Assembly: GCA_030549175.1 (NCBI GenBank)
Contig: JAUKUA010000001.1
Location: 3,472,001-3,536,000 of the forward strand
Source of the DNA: Lasiosphaeris hirsuta
Lineage: Eukaryota > Ascomycota > Sordariomycetes > Sordariales > Lasiosphaeriaceae
Direction of reading: 5' to 3'
Length of the DNA stretch: 64,000 nt
This document shows positions 33,868 to 45,204 of this stretch, piece after piece; the first letter of the stretch is position 1, and every line of letters begins with the position of its first letter. Both the position numbers and the translations under genes were made by a program. The notes beneath the pieces are model-generated. The model saw nothing but the letters and a program-made list of their open reading frames with translations. It ran no database searches and was not told the DNA's origin.

Positions 33868-36800
33868 ATGGCAACGCAGGTGTTGATCGCCCACACGGGC
33901 CAGCGCCTGCAAATAGACGCCGCTCAGTTTTCATCGTATATTTCCTCTCCCTTGGCATGTCCCGCCTTTGCTGACAACTTGCTAGATTAGATGACTTCAA
34001 AGCCTCCGTGGCCCAGCAGAGCTCAATCCCCATTCAGTGCATCATCACCCTAACGCCGCAGGGGCGGCCGTTGAAGCTGCAGACAGTGCAGACCGAGGTC
34101 GGTGGTACACAGTATTGAAAATAACTAGGAAATGGTCTAATGGGTTGCAGAAGGAAATATATGTTTACGATAATCGTCTCACGCAGGCTTCTTTGCCAGG
34201 AGCCTCACCGTCGCTCAAGCCTGAACTGCCGGTTCCCAAGCGATACAGTATCTCGACTCCACCGAACTCGATTGACGACACAAGGTCGGTCTCCTCATGG
34301 CAGGAACTATTTAAGGCGCGTCGCGCTTGGACTTTGAAGGCGGTCGACGACTGTAGCCAAATGGCCGCGGCAACACACGAGCGCTACGGCGAGATGGATG
34401 TTATGTTGCGGTGTCTCGACGCGGCTGTGGCGAACCTTGAGTCGGTTATCAAGGGGTTGGAGCCGAAATATGCCGAGCTCAAAAAATGGGTGCCTGCGGC
34501 GCAGGCCGACTACGCGGCGCTGACAACAGGTTGGGAACAGTATTTGTCTTTCGCGCGCAGCGTTCCTATTTCTCCCCCGATGGTGCGATTCATGACCGGC
34601 CGCGATATCGGTGGTGCCAAAGGGCGGCCGCAGAGGCAGACAACTCTCGAAGACCTAGTGGATTTAGAAACGGCACGGAAGGCGGGTCGACTTGCGCCTG
34701 CAGCCCTCCGCAAATTCAGTGGTCGGATTGCAGACCTGGACAAGGTAGCAACGCGTCTGTTCCAGGATGCCGAGGATCTTTTTCGTGAGTTCGAGAGGGC
34801 GGTGGCTCGCTCGGCATTGTCCCATGACGGGGAAGCTTTCCAGCTGTTGCAAGACATCGAAGCCGTGGCTAAGAAGATTGATACCGATTTCCAAACCACA
34901 TTAGAGTATTCCAGCTCCGCCAGAGACGTTCTTCAGGCTTCCAAGATTGCTGCCAACCACACTGAACGGTTACTGCCAAGCATTCGGAACCGGGTCATGG
35001 ATATGGATGAGATGCTTCGCTATGCCACCCAAGCAAGAAATAATCTAGCCGCGGAGTCCATCGAATTCATGCGCAACATTACGGATCTTACGGCGCTCAG
35101 CCACAGCGTCAAGTCGCAGGTCAATAGCGTCAACCAGGAGGACGAGCTTGCAACCTTTGACTACTTGCGATTGATCCAACAAGTCCCCTATATGTACGCA
35201 TCATTTGTGACTGAGGCTGTCCAACGTCGCGAATGGTTTGACAAAGTCAAACAAGATTCATCTACACTTGCCAATGAAATGGCGCTTTTTCAGGATGAGG
35301 AAGTCAAAAGACGTAGGAGGTGGCACAAGTCAGTTGGTGATGCCTACGGGCCGGAGACTTCAACAGCGGAAGGCAAGGTGCCAGGTCTAGAAGTGAATCT
35401 TCTTGGGGAGGATGAGCAGTGGCCTACCATGACAAGGGGGGAGTTGGAAGATTTTTACGGTCTTTTACAAGCGCAGAAAGCCGAGCCAGAGCTCATCAGC
35501 GACATTGGGAAAATGATTGCAGACATGAACGCTCCTACGAGGCAACAATCAAAGCGCATGAAGGCGTTCAAAAATGGCAGCATTCATGAGGCTGCTCTCG
35601 GACGGAGTGGGCTTTTGATACGAGGCGATGGGGACCTTCTTCAATCTTTGCAAGAGGACAAGTCGAAGCTGGAGAGCAAACTGAAGACTGCTGAAAGCCG
35701 CGTGCGACGACTGGAAGATCTGCTTCATCGACAGACTCAAGCGTCGCGGCCAAGTTTAGGTAATCTCTTTCATATGCCGAATCAACAGCTCTCAGACCGC
35801 AACGACTCGACGATATCAGTTAAATCCCCTAGGGTCTTGGATGAACAGCGAGGGCCATTGGAGGGAAATGAAAGCCTCTTACATCGGATTCAGCAGCTCG
35901 AAGCCGAACTGAACGCGGAAAAGGAGCGCTCGGCCATTTTTGAAAAAGACCTTAGCACGCGGACGACACTTCACAACGACATAAAGGCCCAAATGGAAGA
36001 GGTCAATTCAACAAAGAAAGATCTACTGGAGAACATGGAAGCGTTGAAGCGCGAATTCATCGAGGAGCGGAAATCCCTTGAAGACGAAATTAAGCGCTTA
36101 CAAGCCCGACTTGAGGATACCGAAGACGAAATCGAGCACTTTGGGGAATCTAGGGAGAACGAGAAAGCTTCCTACGATCAAAAGGTCCGGTCTCTTGAGT
36201 TGGAGGTGGACCGACTATCAACGGAAAAACATGAGGAGGCTCTTAAAATACAAGGACAGGTCGACTTTCTTGAAAATGAAGCCCGTCTTCAGCGTGAGCG
36301 GATCGAGTCCCAGGAGCGCCAGGTCCAAGTAAGCCAGGACGAAGCAAAAGACCTCACGGAGAAGCTCCAATTATCGGTTGATCAGGCAAGGTTCCAACTT
36401 GGGGCTCTCCGGAGTCTTTGGGAGAAGCTGTCAGCGGACGCAACTGCTCCAGACAATCTATCAGGACTTGTCGAGGGCATCTCTGGGAAACTTGCCGATA
36501 TGCTAGTGAAGGTACACGCTCATGATAGAGACATGACCCTGCTGCAATTGGACCTTGATTCTGCGCAGGGAGCGAGCAAGACACTCCAGGCGGAGCTGGA
36601 AATTGCAAAAGCGAGGCTATCGCGTGAACAAGCAGCATCAATTCAGCTCTGCGAAGCTGTAGCAGAGGAAAATTCCAAGGTCACGACCCTTGAGGGTGAG
36701 CTAGCAGACAGACGTCAACAGCTAAGCCAGCTACATGCCAAAATTGCGGATGGCGAAACAGGGTCAGAGTCGTTGCGTAGGAGACTGGAAGAAGAAGAGG

Positions 36801-38173
36801 CGAGGGTTGCTCACATGGCCGAGGACCTTGCTTCGCGGCAATCCCAAGTTGACAGCCTGGAAGAAGAAAGACGACATATCAAAGAGAGACTGCAGGAATT
36901 GGAAGCCAAGTTCTCCAACCTCACCCACTGGTTCAAGTTGCGCACAGAGCAATCGAAGGACTTGACGCATAAGCTCCACTCGCAGAATGAGCGCCTGGCT
37001 CGCCTACTCGACCGCCTTGGCTTCTCGATGACGCGCCAGAGCGGCAGTATGATAATACAGAAGACGCCGCGATCGGAACGCTCGGTGCAAAACGCAAACG
37101 ACTCGGATCCTGGTTCTTCCCTCCGACGCTCGGGTACACTCAACAGCCGCATCAGTAACGACAGCGCCGACCTTGAGCTACTCCACTGGTTTGACAACGT
37201 GGACATGGAGGCAGAATCAATCAAATATAACACATTCGTGGCCTCACTCGGCTCATTTGACATAGATGCCTTTTCCGAAACGGTCTACAGACGCGTGAAA
37301 GACGTGGAACACATGGCGCGTAAATTGCAGCGCGATGCGCGAGGATACCGTGAGAAGGCGCATATGCTACAGAAGGAGTCACACGACAAGATTGCCTTTA
37401 AGCATTTCAAGGAGGGTGATCTGGCACTCTTCCTTCCGACTAGGAATCAGACGACGGGGGCATGGGCTGCATTCAATGTCGGATTTCCCCATTATTTCTT
37501 GCGCGAGCAAGAAGCGCATAGGTTGCGCAGTCGAGAGTGGCTCGTGGCCCGGATTTCACGCATCCAAGAGCGAGTTGTTGATTTATCCAAGTCTTTACAA
37601 CACCAAGCTGCGGCGCCGAGAAAGGACAACATAGCCGAGACCGAGTCACTGAACGACGAAGAGAATGACAACCCGTTCGATCTTTCGGACGGCCTACGCT
37701 GGTATCTCATAGATGCACTCGAAGACAAGCCTGGTGCACCATCAACCCCGGGTTTAGCGAAAACTACAGTCGCAATGAACAATGTCGCAGTAGAAGCCGA
37801 TAGGCAAACTCCAGGACGATTGGGTGCCAAGGGCAGCGGACCTTCTGGCATTGAGGGGGTTAGCAAGTCTCTCTCCAAGAGCCTCGAGAGCCGACGCTCC
37901 AGCACGGGCTCTAGAAAAGCCCTACCATTTGCGATTGGGGTTGCGAGGGGTCGGGAGAGCGCGCTCGCCAGCGAAACAAACTCCCTTCGCGCCGCAGTGA
38001 CTGACACGCCAGGAGCGACGAGCCCAACACAACAACATGCCGCACCACATGGCACGCCAGCGCAACTGGTTGAGCCGCCGCCGGCTAACGAGCAGGATGG
38101 GCGGCCGAGTCAGAAACTATCGCAGTCACAATCTGAGGTTCGCCATGACATGGATTCCTTGATCGGACCCTAG
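33868..38173 (+). CDS. ATG11: Autophagy-related protein 11
   Basis: A selective-autophagy scaffold at the pre-autophagosomal structure that binds cargo receptors and Atg1. Exons 33868-33935, 33986-34097 and 34151-38173, with introns of 50 and 53 bp, give 1,400 aa. The N-terminus MATQVLIAHTGQRLQID and the ITLTPQGRPLKLQTVQ block form the ubiquitin-like start of Atg11/FIP200. KEIYVYDNRL follows in frame after the second intron. Long coiled coils fill roughly residues 600-1020. The conserved C-terminal claw-type region runs from HFKEGDLALFLPTRNQ to NPFDLSDGLRWYLIDA (about residues 1140-1260), followed by a disordered Ser/Pro tail. The open frame begins further on at 34037, but that Met lies in intron and exon 2 sequence in another frame, so the spliced start is preferred. 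Confidence 0.93.
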
Positions 38174-38622
38174 ATTTGTGTGCTGACGGGTTGTTATTAG
38201 ACCCCGCACATCAAGTCTCCGCAACGAGAGCCCAGTAGTAGCGCGGTCTCGGTCAGCCCTTCTAAAAAGAGTGTGGTCTGGGATTCTCTTTGGAGTCTTG
38301 ATGTCAATTACGAGAGTGGGCGCAAGTAGAGAAACGGAACTAGTTCTATATATCCGAGTGGTCAAGTAGCAGAATCCAAAATATCATCATTCCTTCCAGG
38401 ACAAGGGGGACCATATTTCCCCTGCAACAGTTAGCCTATTCAGGTGTGGCAAAAACAAGCTGCGTGTGGGCAATAATACACGTATACGCTGGGAATGTAT
38501 TTATAGCCAACCACCGAATCTCAAACTCGAGAGAAACGGCTGTTGGATGGGTATGTATGTTCTACATCTAGAGGTTACAGTTGGGGTGATGTGAATGTAA
38601 GTAACATTTGTTACGGCCCGCT
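38174..38622. other. Convergent 3' intergenic region
   Basis: It lies between the tail-to-tail ATG11 and bL9m genes and holds both 3' UTRs. Nothing else is recognised. Confidence 0.6.
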
Positions 38623-39679
38623 TTAAATCGATGCTTGCTCCGTGGGCAAGATTTCAACCATTTTGCGAACAGGCTTGAGACTGCCATTCTTGTCGACGGA
38701 ACCCGAGCCATCAACCGAGATTTCTACCTCCCATCGTCCTAGCGCCTTGACTCTGTCGCTGTTGTCTAGCAAGCCTACAAAACGTATGTTTTCAGGTCCT
38801 AGAGAAATACGGCTAGCTTCAAGGTCTGCCATTAGTAATTTCTTGACATGGTTCACAACGTCTGTAACTGAGACGGAGCCAAAGATGGCCAACGTGTTGC
38901 GCTCTGGGCTCTCTGGTGTTTTTGTAACGGTCGATTTTGCATCCTCGACCTTGGATGTACGAGCAGATGCGACTAATGGCGAAATACGCGCTGAAGGCTT
39001 TGGAGGCGGCGTTAGAGCAGGCGGTGGGGGCGGGGGCGGCGCTGGAATCGGCTTGCGGAAGAAGGTGAGGGTTTCGGGAAGGAGGGTGGTGAGCAAATCG
39101 CGGATTGTCTCGGGCTGTTGTTGTAAGGGTTAGCTCTAGCAGTGCATTCAGGAGGGTAAACAGGGGGTGATTACGTTTGTCTGGACGACTGAAACAACAG
39201 GAGCTGCGGGCGCCACCGGTGTCGGCTGCACAGGCTCCAGGATTTTGAATACTGGCACTTCGGGCATGAAGGTGGCAAAACCGCGGTCCCGATCGCCGAT
39301 GTCGTTCCGGGTCAGCCCCAGCTCCTGGAAGCGCGCAGCTGTCATATACTCGGCCTTTTTGGATGGGAACCACTCGTTGCGCATACGGCCACGCTCAACA
39401 CGGAAAACAGCATCTAAAGGGAGTATGTGTTAGGCGTACCTCACCGGCAATAGTATTCAGAGACACGACAGTCTCACCTCTGCGGCCAAACTTGGGGATG
39501 TCTTCCAGCAGGCGAACCACGACACCCTGATCATGGCTCCGTACCGCCCTCGACTTTGCGCGAACCTGTACGATGGAGGCAACGGCGCCAATACTGCTCT
39601 TTGCAAAGGGCTGGACCAGTCGACGAAGGCAGGCAAGACATGTTGGCGATGTACTTGTGCTCAGTACAGGACCTGCCAT
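38623..39679 (-). CDS. MRPL50: Mitochondrial large-subunit ribosomal protein bL9m
   Basis: A component of the mitochondrial large ribosomal subunit. Exons (minus) 39478-39679, 39175-39413 and 38623-39114, with introns of 64 and 60 bp, give 310 aa. The N-terminal ~45 residues, with Ser, Arg and Lys but few acids, fit a mitochondrial presequence. VVVRLLEDIPKFGRRG then DAVFRVERGRMRNEWFPSKKAEY is the L9 N-terminal domain split by intron 1. A proline run near 165-180 separates it from a C-terminal domain with FGSVSVTDV. Length is similar to other fungal bL9m proteins and longer than the bacterial protein (~150 aa). Confidence 0.88.
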
Positions 39680-41331
39680 TGGGCCTGAGTCGGAGTCGAC
39701 TCGCGGCTAGAAATGCGATCAACCGGTAGAAACAGTACCCTTGCAGCTTCCCACTGTCGAGCGGAAGGGTCAGGAAATTGGAAGTTCAAGGGAGGGCACA
39801 ACTGTAGCTGCAAAACTGCTCGTTACTCGTTATGGATGTGAGGAACCGCCAGTGCAGCAGATACTGTTTGCTGGCGGTTGATCCTCGGAAAACGAGGCAG
39901 CTTTGGTCACGTGGTTCGTCTGGGAGAAGACCTGCTCTGGCTGCATCCATTGTGGCAAGTCCCCTGCCAGTTTCTCTCCCACATCGCTGTCGACGATGCC
40001 GTATTGCCAATGGAGGGAGCGCTGTATCCCAGTAATGCCAAACGCCCTCGATTCGAATTGTAGGTCTCACGACCTTAGCACTCTGTGACATCATCAAAGA
40101 CTGAATTCGTCATTTGTCTGGCGCCATATTTTGGTCTTCTCCCAAGTGTTCCCCGCATTTTGGCCATGGAACTTCACCGCGACAAAGCTACCCACCAAAC
40201 GGTAGAGCTCAGCTCCCTTGAATCAGCCTCCACAAAATGCCGGAAGTCACCTCAAGTCGAGTTATGGAGTGCCTAGGCGAGGGAGCTTGAGCGTGCCCAG
40301 CGAAGAAAAATGTAGCTGGCCCCCCAGTCATACCAATACTAAGCGACGGAAGCAACAGGACAGCACGAGTGGCAGCTACCAAGAAAAGGTATGTGTTCGG
40401 TTGGTCTCCGAGTTTTACCAGGGGACACAACATATACATGTGTTCATTGAGGGTTTATAGAAGTACACAGGTGCCTTGATGCTGAATATGAGCCGTTGTA
40501 ATGCTTCGAGTTCCACCCGACTATTATTTGTCCAGAAAAATGCAAGACGCAAGATGGAAATAGCGCAAGCAGACCTTCTCTTCGCATACCTAACGAGTCG
40601 GGGCCCGAGACGAAATAATCTTCACGCGAGTACTCCATAGGGCGCAGAAGAAAGGCCGAGGTAAGCGGAGAAATTAGCTACCTAGTAGTGTAGGAAAGCA
40701 ATGGAAGAGAGGACTTGTGGCACTGCGCGGGACGGGACGGGAGGTACCTTACTCTCTACCTTAGCATAGGCCCAAGTACCTAAGGTGGCAAGCTGAGGCA
40801 GGGCTGCCAGCCAGCTCAGTGAGTCGCCGCAGGGCTGGATGGACGGGAAATGCATGGATCCATCTAATGGACGCCCAGAAGCCTGAAGCTTTCGTGAAAG
40901 GCTGGCGCCAGCAAATGAATGACCCACCATCTCAATCCGCACCAGCCCCTTGCACCCTCTGCACTGCTGTCCCAGCGCCAACTCACAGTGGGCGCATTCA
41001 GATTCGCGACCTGACCGAACCTCCATCCTGTTGTTGCCGTTCCTGCGGTCGGGTTTCGATTTTTTTTTGTCTGCGCCTTGAACAACACATTGGGTCTCTA
41101 GAGCACCCAATGCCTATTACAGCCTTTTTTGTAATTACAGTCATGGTCTATTTGCCACAGCAGTCTCGCCAGGTCCGTCACCGCCCCTCCGACACCACCA
41201 TCACCACCACCACTACCAACATCCTCGCTCACAACAAAACCAACCCGCATCTCAGATGCCACCCCCGACTTCCTAACATTCACTATCCATGCCGAAACTT
41301 CTAGACGAGCCCTCGCTAGAAACCACCCAAA
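39680..41331. other. Intergenic promoter region, bL9m / membrane protein
   Basis: About 1.65 kb lie between divergent genes. Short frames only. A T-run (~41061-41069) and the CAC-rich stretch (~41190-41240) just before the next start are the only visible tracts. I see no gene. Confidence 0.5.
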
Positions 41332-44300
41332 ATGGAACGTGATACTCCTGATCGAGCCAGTCCCGGCGCCAACCTTGCTGCACAGGCGAATGGTCGCACG
41401 ACCTCGCCTTTCTCTATCAGCAGCGCGTCACGGAGGCGGAGTCTCTTTGGACGCCCGCGATCCTCTGGGACGAATGTACCAGATGGGCCGGCTGATACCA
41501 CTCAGTCTCAGCCTGCCAGTCCCGCTGCATCGTCGGATTTAAAGCCATCTTCCACAGACAAGACGAGAATACCGCGACCAGCCCATCAGCGTCCGTCCCA
41601 ACCACGACGCCCTTTCACCCTTTCAGACGCATACAAGATGGCGGAAGAGGAAGAGGAAGCCATTCAGGGGTCACCCAGCCCTGCTCCCAGGCCGTGGCGC
41701 CCCAAACGAGACCCAAGCAAGAGGTCTCAAAAAGTTGGGAAACAAGCATCCGTCGAGTCTCCAAGCCACAAAAGACGCAGCTTCAAACTCCCAGAACTGA
41801 GGCGAGAAGATACAGTGAGCTCCATTGATAGTCTCGGTTCGCAATCCAAAGGAAGCGATCCTTCTGTGAGCGACTTCGACGAAAAGCTACGTCGGCATGC
41901 ACTCGAACAAACAAGCTCTGAAGACCTGGCGCAACGTGGTAGCGGCCTGTTTTCCAAGTCGAGGCTCGGCATTAAGATTGCCGAAACTGCAAAGGAATTG
42001 GTACGAAAGACGAGCCGAAACAGCCTCAACGCTGAGTCGCCCTCTCGCGTCGTAAAGTCCTCGTCAAGCAATGGCTGGCTTTCGCGCAGGTTGTCGGGAA
42101 TGAGGTCCGATTCGAGCAATCGGTCCTCGGCACAAGGGTTGACAGACTGGGAGCAGGACCTGCAGGTTCCTTCTAAAGAGCCGTTTGAGCCAGGAACAAC
42201 ACCCCCCGGAAGGCCAGCCACCGCCCCCTTAGATCACCCATCCCCGGAGAAAAGCTTCGCCTGGGAGGCAGATGCCGACTTTACGGCTGGTGATATACAG
42301 TCATCCGACAGTCCTCCCGTGAGTACCGGGCGAGGTAACACCAAGATTGACGAGATACGAGCATTAGAGGCAGCCATAAGCAAGCCCATACCCGAAAGCC
42401 CCCCGCTACCTCCGCGAAATACCCGCATCGACGAGATACGTGCCCTTGAGCTCGAGGCGGCTCTAAACTTCCCTCACAGTCCTCCAGTGGTCCAAGAGGC
42501 CGGCAGTGACATCCTCATCAAGGAGGCGGAGAAGGAAGACCGAGCCCAACCTGGTTGGCAAGTCAGCCCTCTCAACACAAAAGTCGACGATCGGCGGGCG
42601 CAAGAGATAGAGAGACTGTCCAAGAGAGCGCTAGCTACTGCTAGACTAGGTGAAATTCGGGAGCGAAACGCAGGCTACCCATCACGGTCGCCATCACCAG
42701 AGGTCGTGCGCAAACCCAGCAAGGAGCTTCTCAGGGCGTTCTCCCCGGTTGGAAACAGGGCACGCGAACAGGAACAGGCCGAGTATGCTATAACTGGGGA
42801 AACCCAAAGTCCGCCCATTGACGAGGCGGTGATCATCGATCCAGCAGGCAGTGAAAGGGATGGCCAGCGTGATGTATTCGAAACTCGGAATATTCGGAAC
42901 GGCGTTGAAGACTCTAGGTCTAACAATGACAGTTCCCAGGGACGAGACGATTCTCGCGATGTTCTGCGCCGCTTGGCACTCGCCGCCAACACGAGTCCCG
43001 TTCTTGGGCAAAAAAAATCAGATTTACAGCCCGCAAATGTCGACAATAGCCCCATCATCCGTGACCGAGCAGGGAGGGAGGGAGGCAGGCAAAAAAGGAC
43101 CGACGGCGCTAAGACCGACGTCAGACCAACTGTTGGCTTCGCCGGTATATCCAGAGAATCGTCAGTTGAATCAGGTTCCGACAAGCGCTCAAACTTTGCA
43201 CATTCAGATTCCGATCCTACGGAGCGAATAGAACAGGAAATGAAGCTATTTGCTCCAGCAGATAACTACTCTGAGAGGGGTTCGGTTCGAGCTCCATCGC
43301 CACCTCTCGACGACGACGACGATGATGACGATGACGAATACAAGGACATGGGCGAAACACCGAGGCCTGCGAAACCCGATCCGCTAACCCAAGCCACTCC
43401 GAGGGTCATGGGTGCGTTTATTGAGACGCCGGCGACGATCAAGGTTGAGCGACCGGGGATCGTCGCGACCACCACAGATTCTGATCGGCTTCAGATAGAA
43501 TCAGAGCCATTCACTGACCGGCGCGATTTTGGTGCCAGCCTCAACATCGTGGTTACCGGCCCTGATGTTGATACTCACGCAAGTAGCAAGTCGACTCTTG
43601 CAAGGGGCAGGCAAACCAGCCCCACTCCACAGAATCCACGGCACACGCTGTCTGCAAGGGGTGACAGGAAGCTCGGGCGATCTTTGTCGCTCTCTGCCCG
43701 CCGGCGACGTTCCAAGTCATTGCCACGAGCCTTATCGCCCCTGATCAACTCTGCCAAACTACCAACTGTCAAAGACGACTTGCTCGAAATTCAACGAGCT
43801 AACCAGTTCGAGGATTCTACTCTAGATGATTTTACCAATCTCCTCGACGCTCATGAAGATGATAAGGATACCGTAAACCAGAAGATCAAGCCGGGGCAAG
43901 GTGGCAGGCATTCATCCACTACGGAAGAGCTTGGTGCCTACAACGAGCTTGAGGCATTTGACCGTATGAGCAAGTCACTCATGACTGGACTCATCGGGAT
44001 TCGCACAGCAAAACAGGGAATTCAGGACCTTGAAGACAAGGTTTCGCACGCCGAGACTAAGGAAAGGGACACGGCCACCAAAGAACCACCCTCGCATTCT
44101 ACTCATGGCAGCGACGGGGGCTCCGTTTGCACTACCTGCCAGGGTCATCCACCCAGCGAGGATGCGTCCCAGGCCTACATACGACTCCCTTTGCCGCGCC
44201 TGTGGCAGAAGCATCCGAGTTTTAGATTCACCTTCTTGGGCCTTGTGCTCTTTTTACTATCGCTTTGGTACATTGTTGAGTCAACGATGTGCCGTTTGTA

Positions 44301-44727
44301 CTGCAAACCCCAATTCTGCCTTCCAGGCGAGGTTTGCGATTGGTCTCCAGACGACCCCCAATGGGGATATTCGGCTCCTGTCAAGCTTGATCAGTGGATC
44401 ACGGGCGGGCAGGGTAGAGCTCTGGTCCATCAAGTCTGGCCCGAAGTAGACGACTGGCTGGCCGACATTTGGGATGTCACCATGGGTACCGATATCACAA
44501 CTGTCGATACATCTCGCTATAACTGGAAACAAAAATGTCGGCATAGGAGGCGGCTGTTGAAGAAGGGACTTACAAAACCCTTTGTCGAACACCCGGAGGA
44601 CAAGGCGAAGTTCAACGCCTGGAGGGCTGTACGGCTTGCCAAAGAAAAGGCAGATAGTGCGTGGGAAATGGGCTATCACTTGGCCGAAGACGAGACTATG
44701 GCTGCAGATGAAAAGGTTTGGTGGTGA
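41332..44727 (+). CDS. Large disordered protein with one C-terminal membrane segment, function unknown
   Basis: 1,131 aa in one exon; I do not recognise the family. The first ~950 residues are polar and Ser/Pro/Arg-rich, probably disordered and cytosolic or nuclear. They contain three repeats of the pattern N-T-[KR]-[IV]-D-[ED]-x-R-A-x-E near residues 336, 363 and 415, and an acidic run of eight Asp at ~658-665. A single hydrophobic segment (FTFLGLVLFLLSLWYIV, ~965-981) is followed by a Cys-rich stretch with five Cys (CRLYCKPQFCLPGEVC and one inside the segment end) and a ~130-residue tail rich in Trp and charged residues. That gives a type II or tail-anchored-like topology with a small lumenal domain. 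The start has a good context (AAAATGG). Confidence 0.75.
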   Translation: MERDTPDRASPGANLAAQANGRTTSPFSISSASRRRSLFGRPRSSGTNVPDGPADTTQSQPASPAASSDLKPSSTDKTRIPRPAHQRPSQPRRPFTLSDAYKMAEEEEEAIQGSPSPAPRPWRPKRDPSKRSQKVGKQASVESPSHKRRSFKLPELRREDTVSSIDSLGSQSKGSDPSVSDFDEKLRRHALEQTSSEDLAQRGSGLFSKSRLGIKIAETAKELVRKTSRNSLNAESPSRVVKSSSSNGWLSRRLSGMRSDSSNRSSAQGLTDWEQDLQVPSKEPFEPGTTPPGRPATAPLDHPSPEKSFAWEADADFTAGDIQSSDSPPVSTGRGNTKIDEIRALEAAISKPIPESPPLPPRNTRIDEIRALELEAALNFPHSPPVVQEAGSDILIKEAEKEDRAQPGWQVSPLNTKVDDRRAQEIERLSKRALATARLGEIRERNAGYPSRSPSPEVVRKPSKELLRAFSPVGNRAREQEQAEYAITGETQSPPIDEAVIIDPAGSERDGQRDVFETRNIRNGVEDSRSNNDSSQGRDDSRDVLRRLALAANTSPVLGQKKSDLQPANVDNSPIIRDRAGREGGRQKRTDGAKTDVRPTVGFAGISRESSVESGSDKRSNFAHSDSDPTERIEQEMKLFAPADNYSERGSVRAPSPPLDDDDDDDDDEYKDMGETPRPAKPDPLTQATPRVMGAFIETPATIKVERPGIVATTTDSDRLQIESEPFTDRRDFGASLNIVVTGPDVDTHASSKSTLARGRQTSPTPQNPRHTLSARGDRKLGRSLSLSARRRRSKSLPRALSPLINSAKLPTVKDDLLEIQRANQFEDSTLDDFTNLLDAHEDDKDTVNQKIKPGQGGRHSSTTEELGAYNELEAFDRMSKSLMTGLIGIRTAKQGIQDLEDKVSHAETKERDTATKEPPSHSTHGSDGGSVCTTCQGHPPSEDASQAYIRLPLPRLWQKHPSFRFTFLGLVLFLLSLWYIVESTMCRLYCKPQFCLPGEVCDWSPDDPQWGYSAPVKLDQWITGGQGRALVHQVWPEVDDWLADIWDVTMGTDITTVDTSRYNWKQKCRHRRRLLKKGLTKPFVEHPEDKAKFNAWRAVRLAKEKADSAWEMGYHLAEDETMAADEKVWW

Positions 44728-45204
44728 TGATGAGCGAGTGGACATAAAAGGCAGTATGTTTTTATCCTCTTTGCTTTGTTACGCCTTTGAGCTACCTACC
44801 TAGCTGCCCTTCGTGTAGCAAGAATGCGGACGGGCTGTTATTGTGCAGAGGCGTACTTTATGAAGATCGAGGTGCATGGCACAGGAAGGAAGGGAGGTAT
44901 AGTAGGTAACTGTAATATCGGAATAGGTACAGGTAGCTTCTATGAGTCCAGAAATATCTAGCTCCTAGTGATGATCCACGTCCATCCAAAAGGGAGCAGG
45001 TCGACGTAGTCTACAGGTTCAGGCTTCGCAAGTTGCAAGATTCGCCGGCCAGCCGATTCATCATCAAGGGTATACTCCCCACCATGCAGAAACAGCACGC
45101 ATTGAACTCGATGCATTCAAGTGGTCGAGCGGAATACGCCGGACATCCTACACTCTCTTTATAGCAGAACCTCGTCCGGGTGGCTGCTCCTCGAGCCGTC
45201 AGAT
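44728..45204. other. Convergent 3' intergenic region
   Basis: It lies between the membrane-protein gene (+) and the next minus-strand gene. Short frames only, presumably 3' UTRs. Confidence 0.6.

Noticed and set aside
36811..37263. Long antisense frames inside ATG11 (also 37492-38055 and 34510-34899)
   Set aside because: Antisense to well-supported coding sequence and explained by codon bias at third positions.
41727..42221. Antisense frames within the membrane-protein gene (also 42675-43184)
   Set aside because: Mirror of Ser/Arg-rich coding sequence; no family features.
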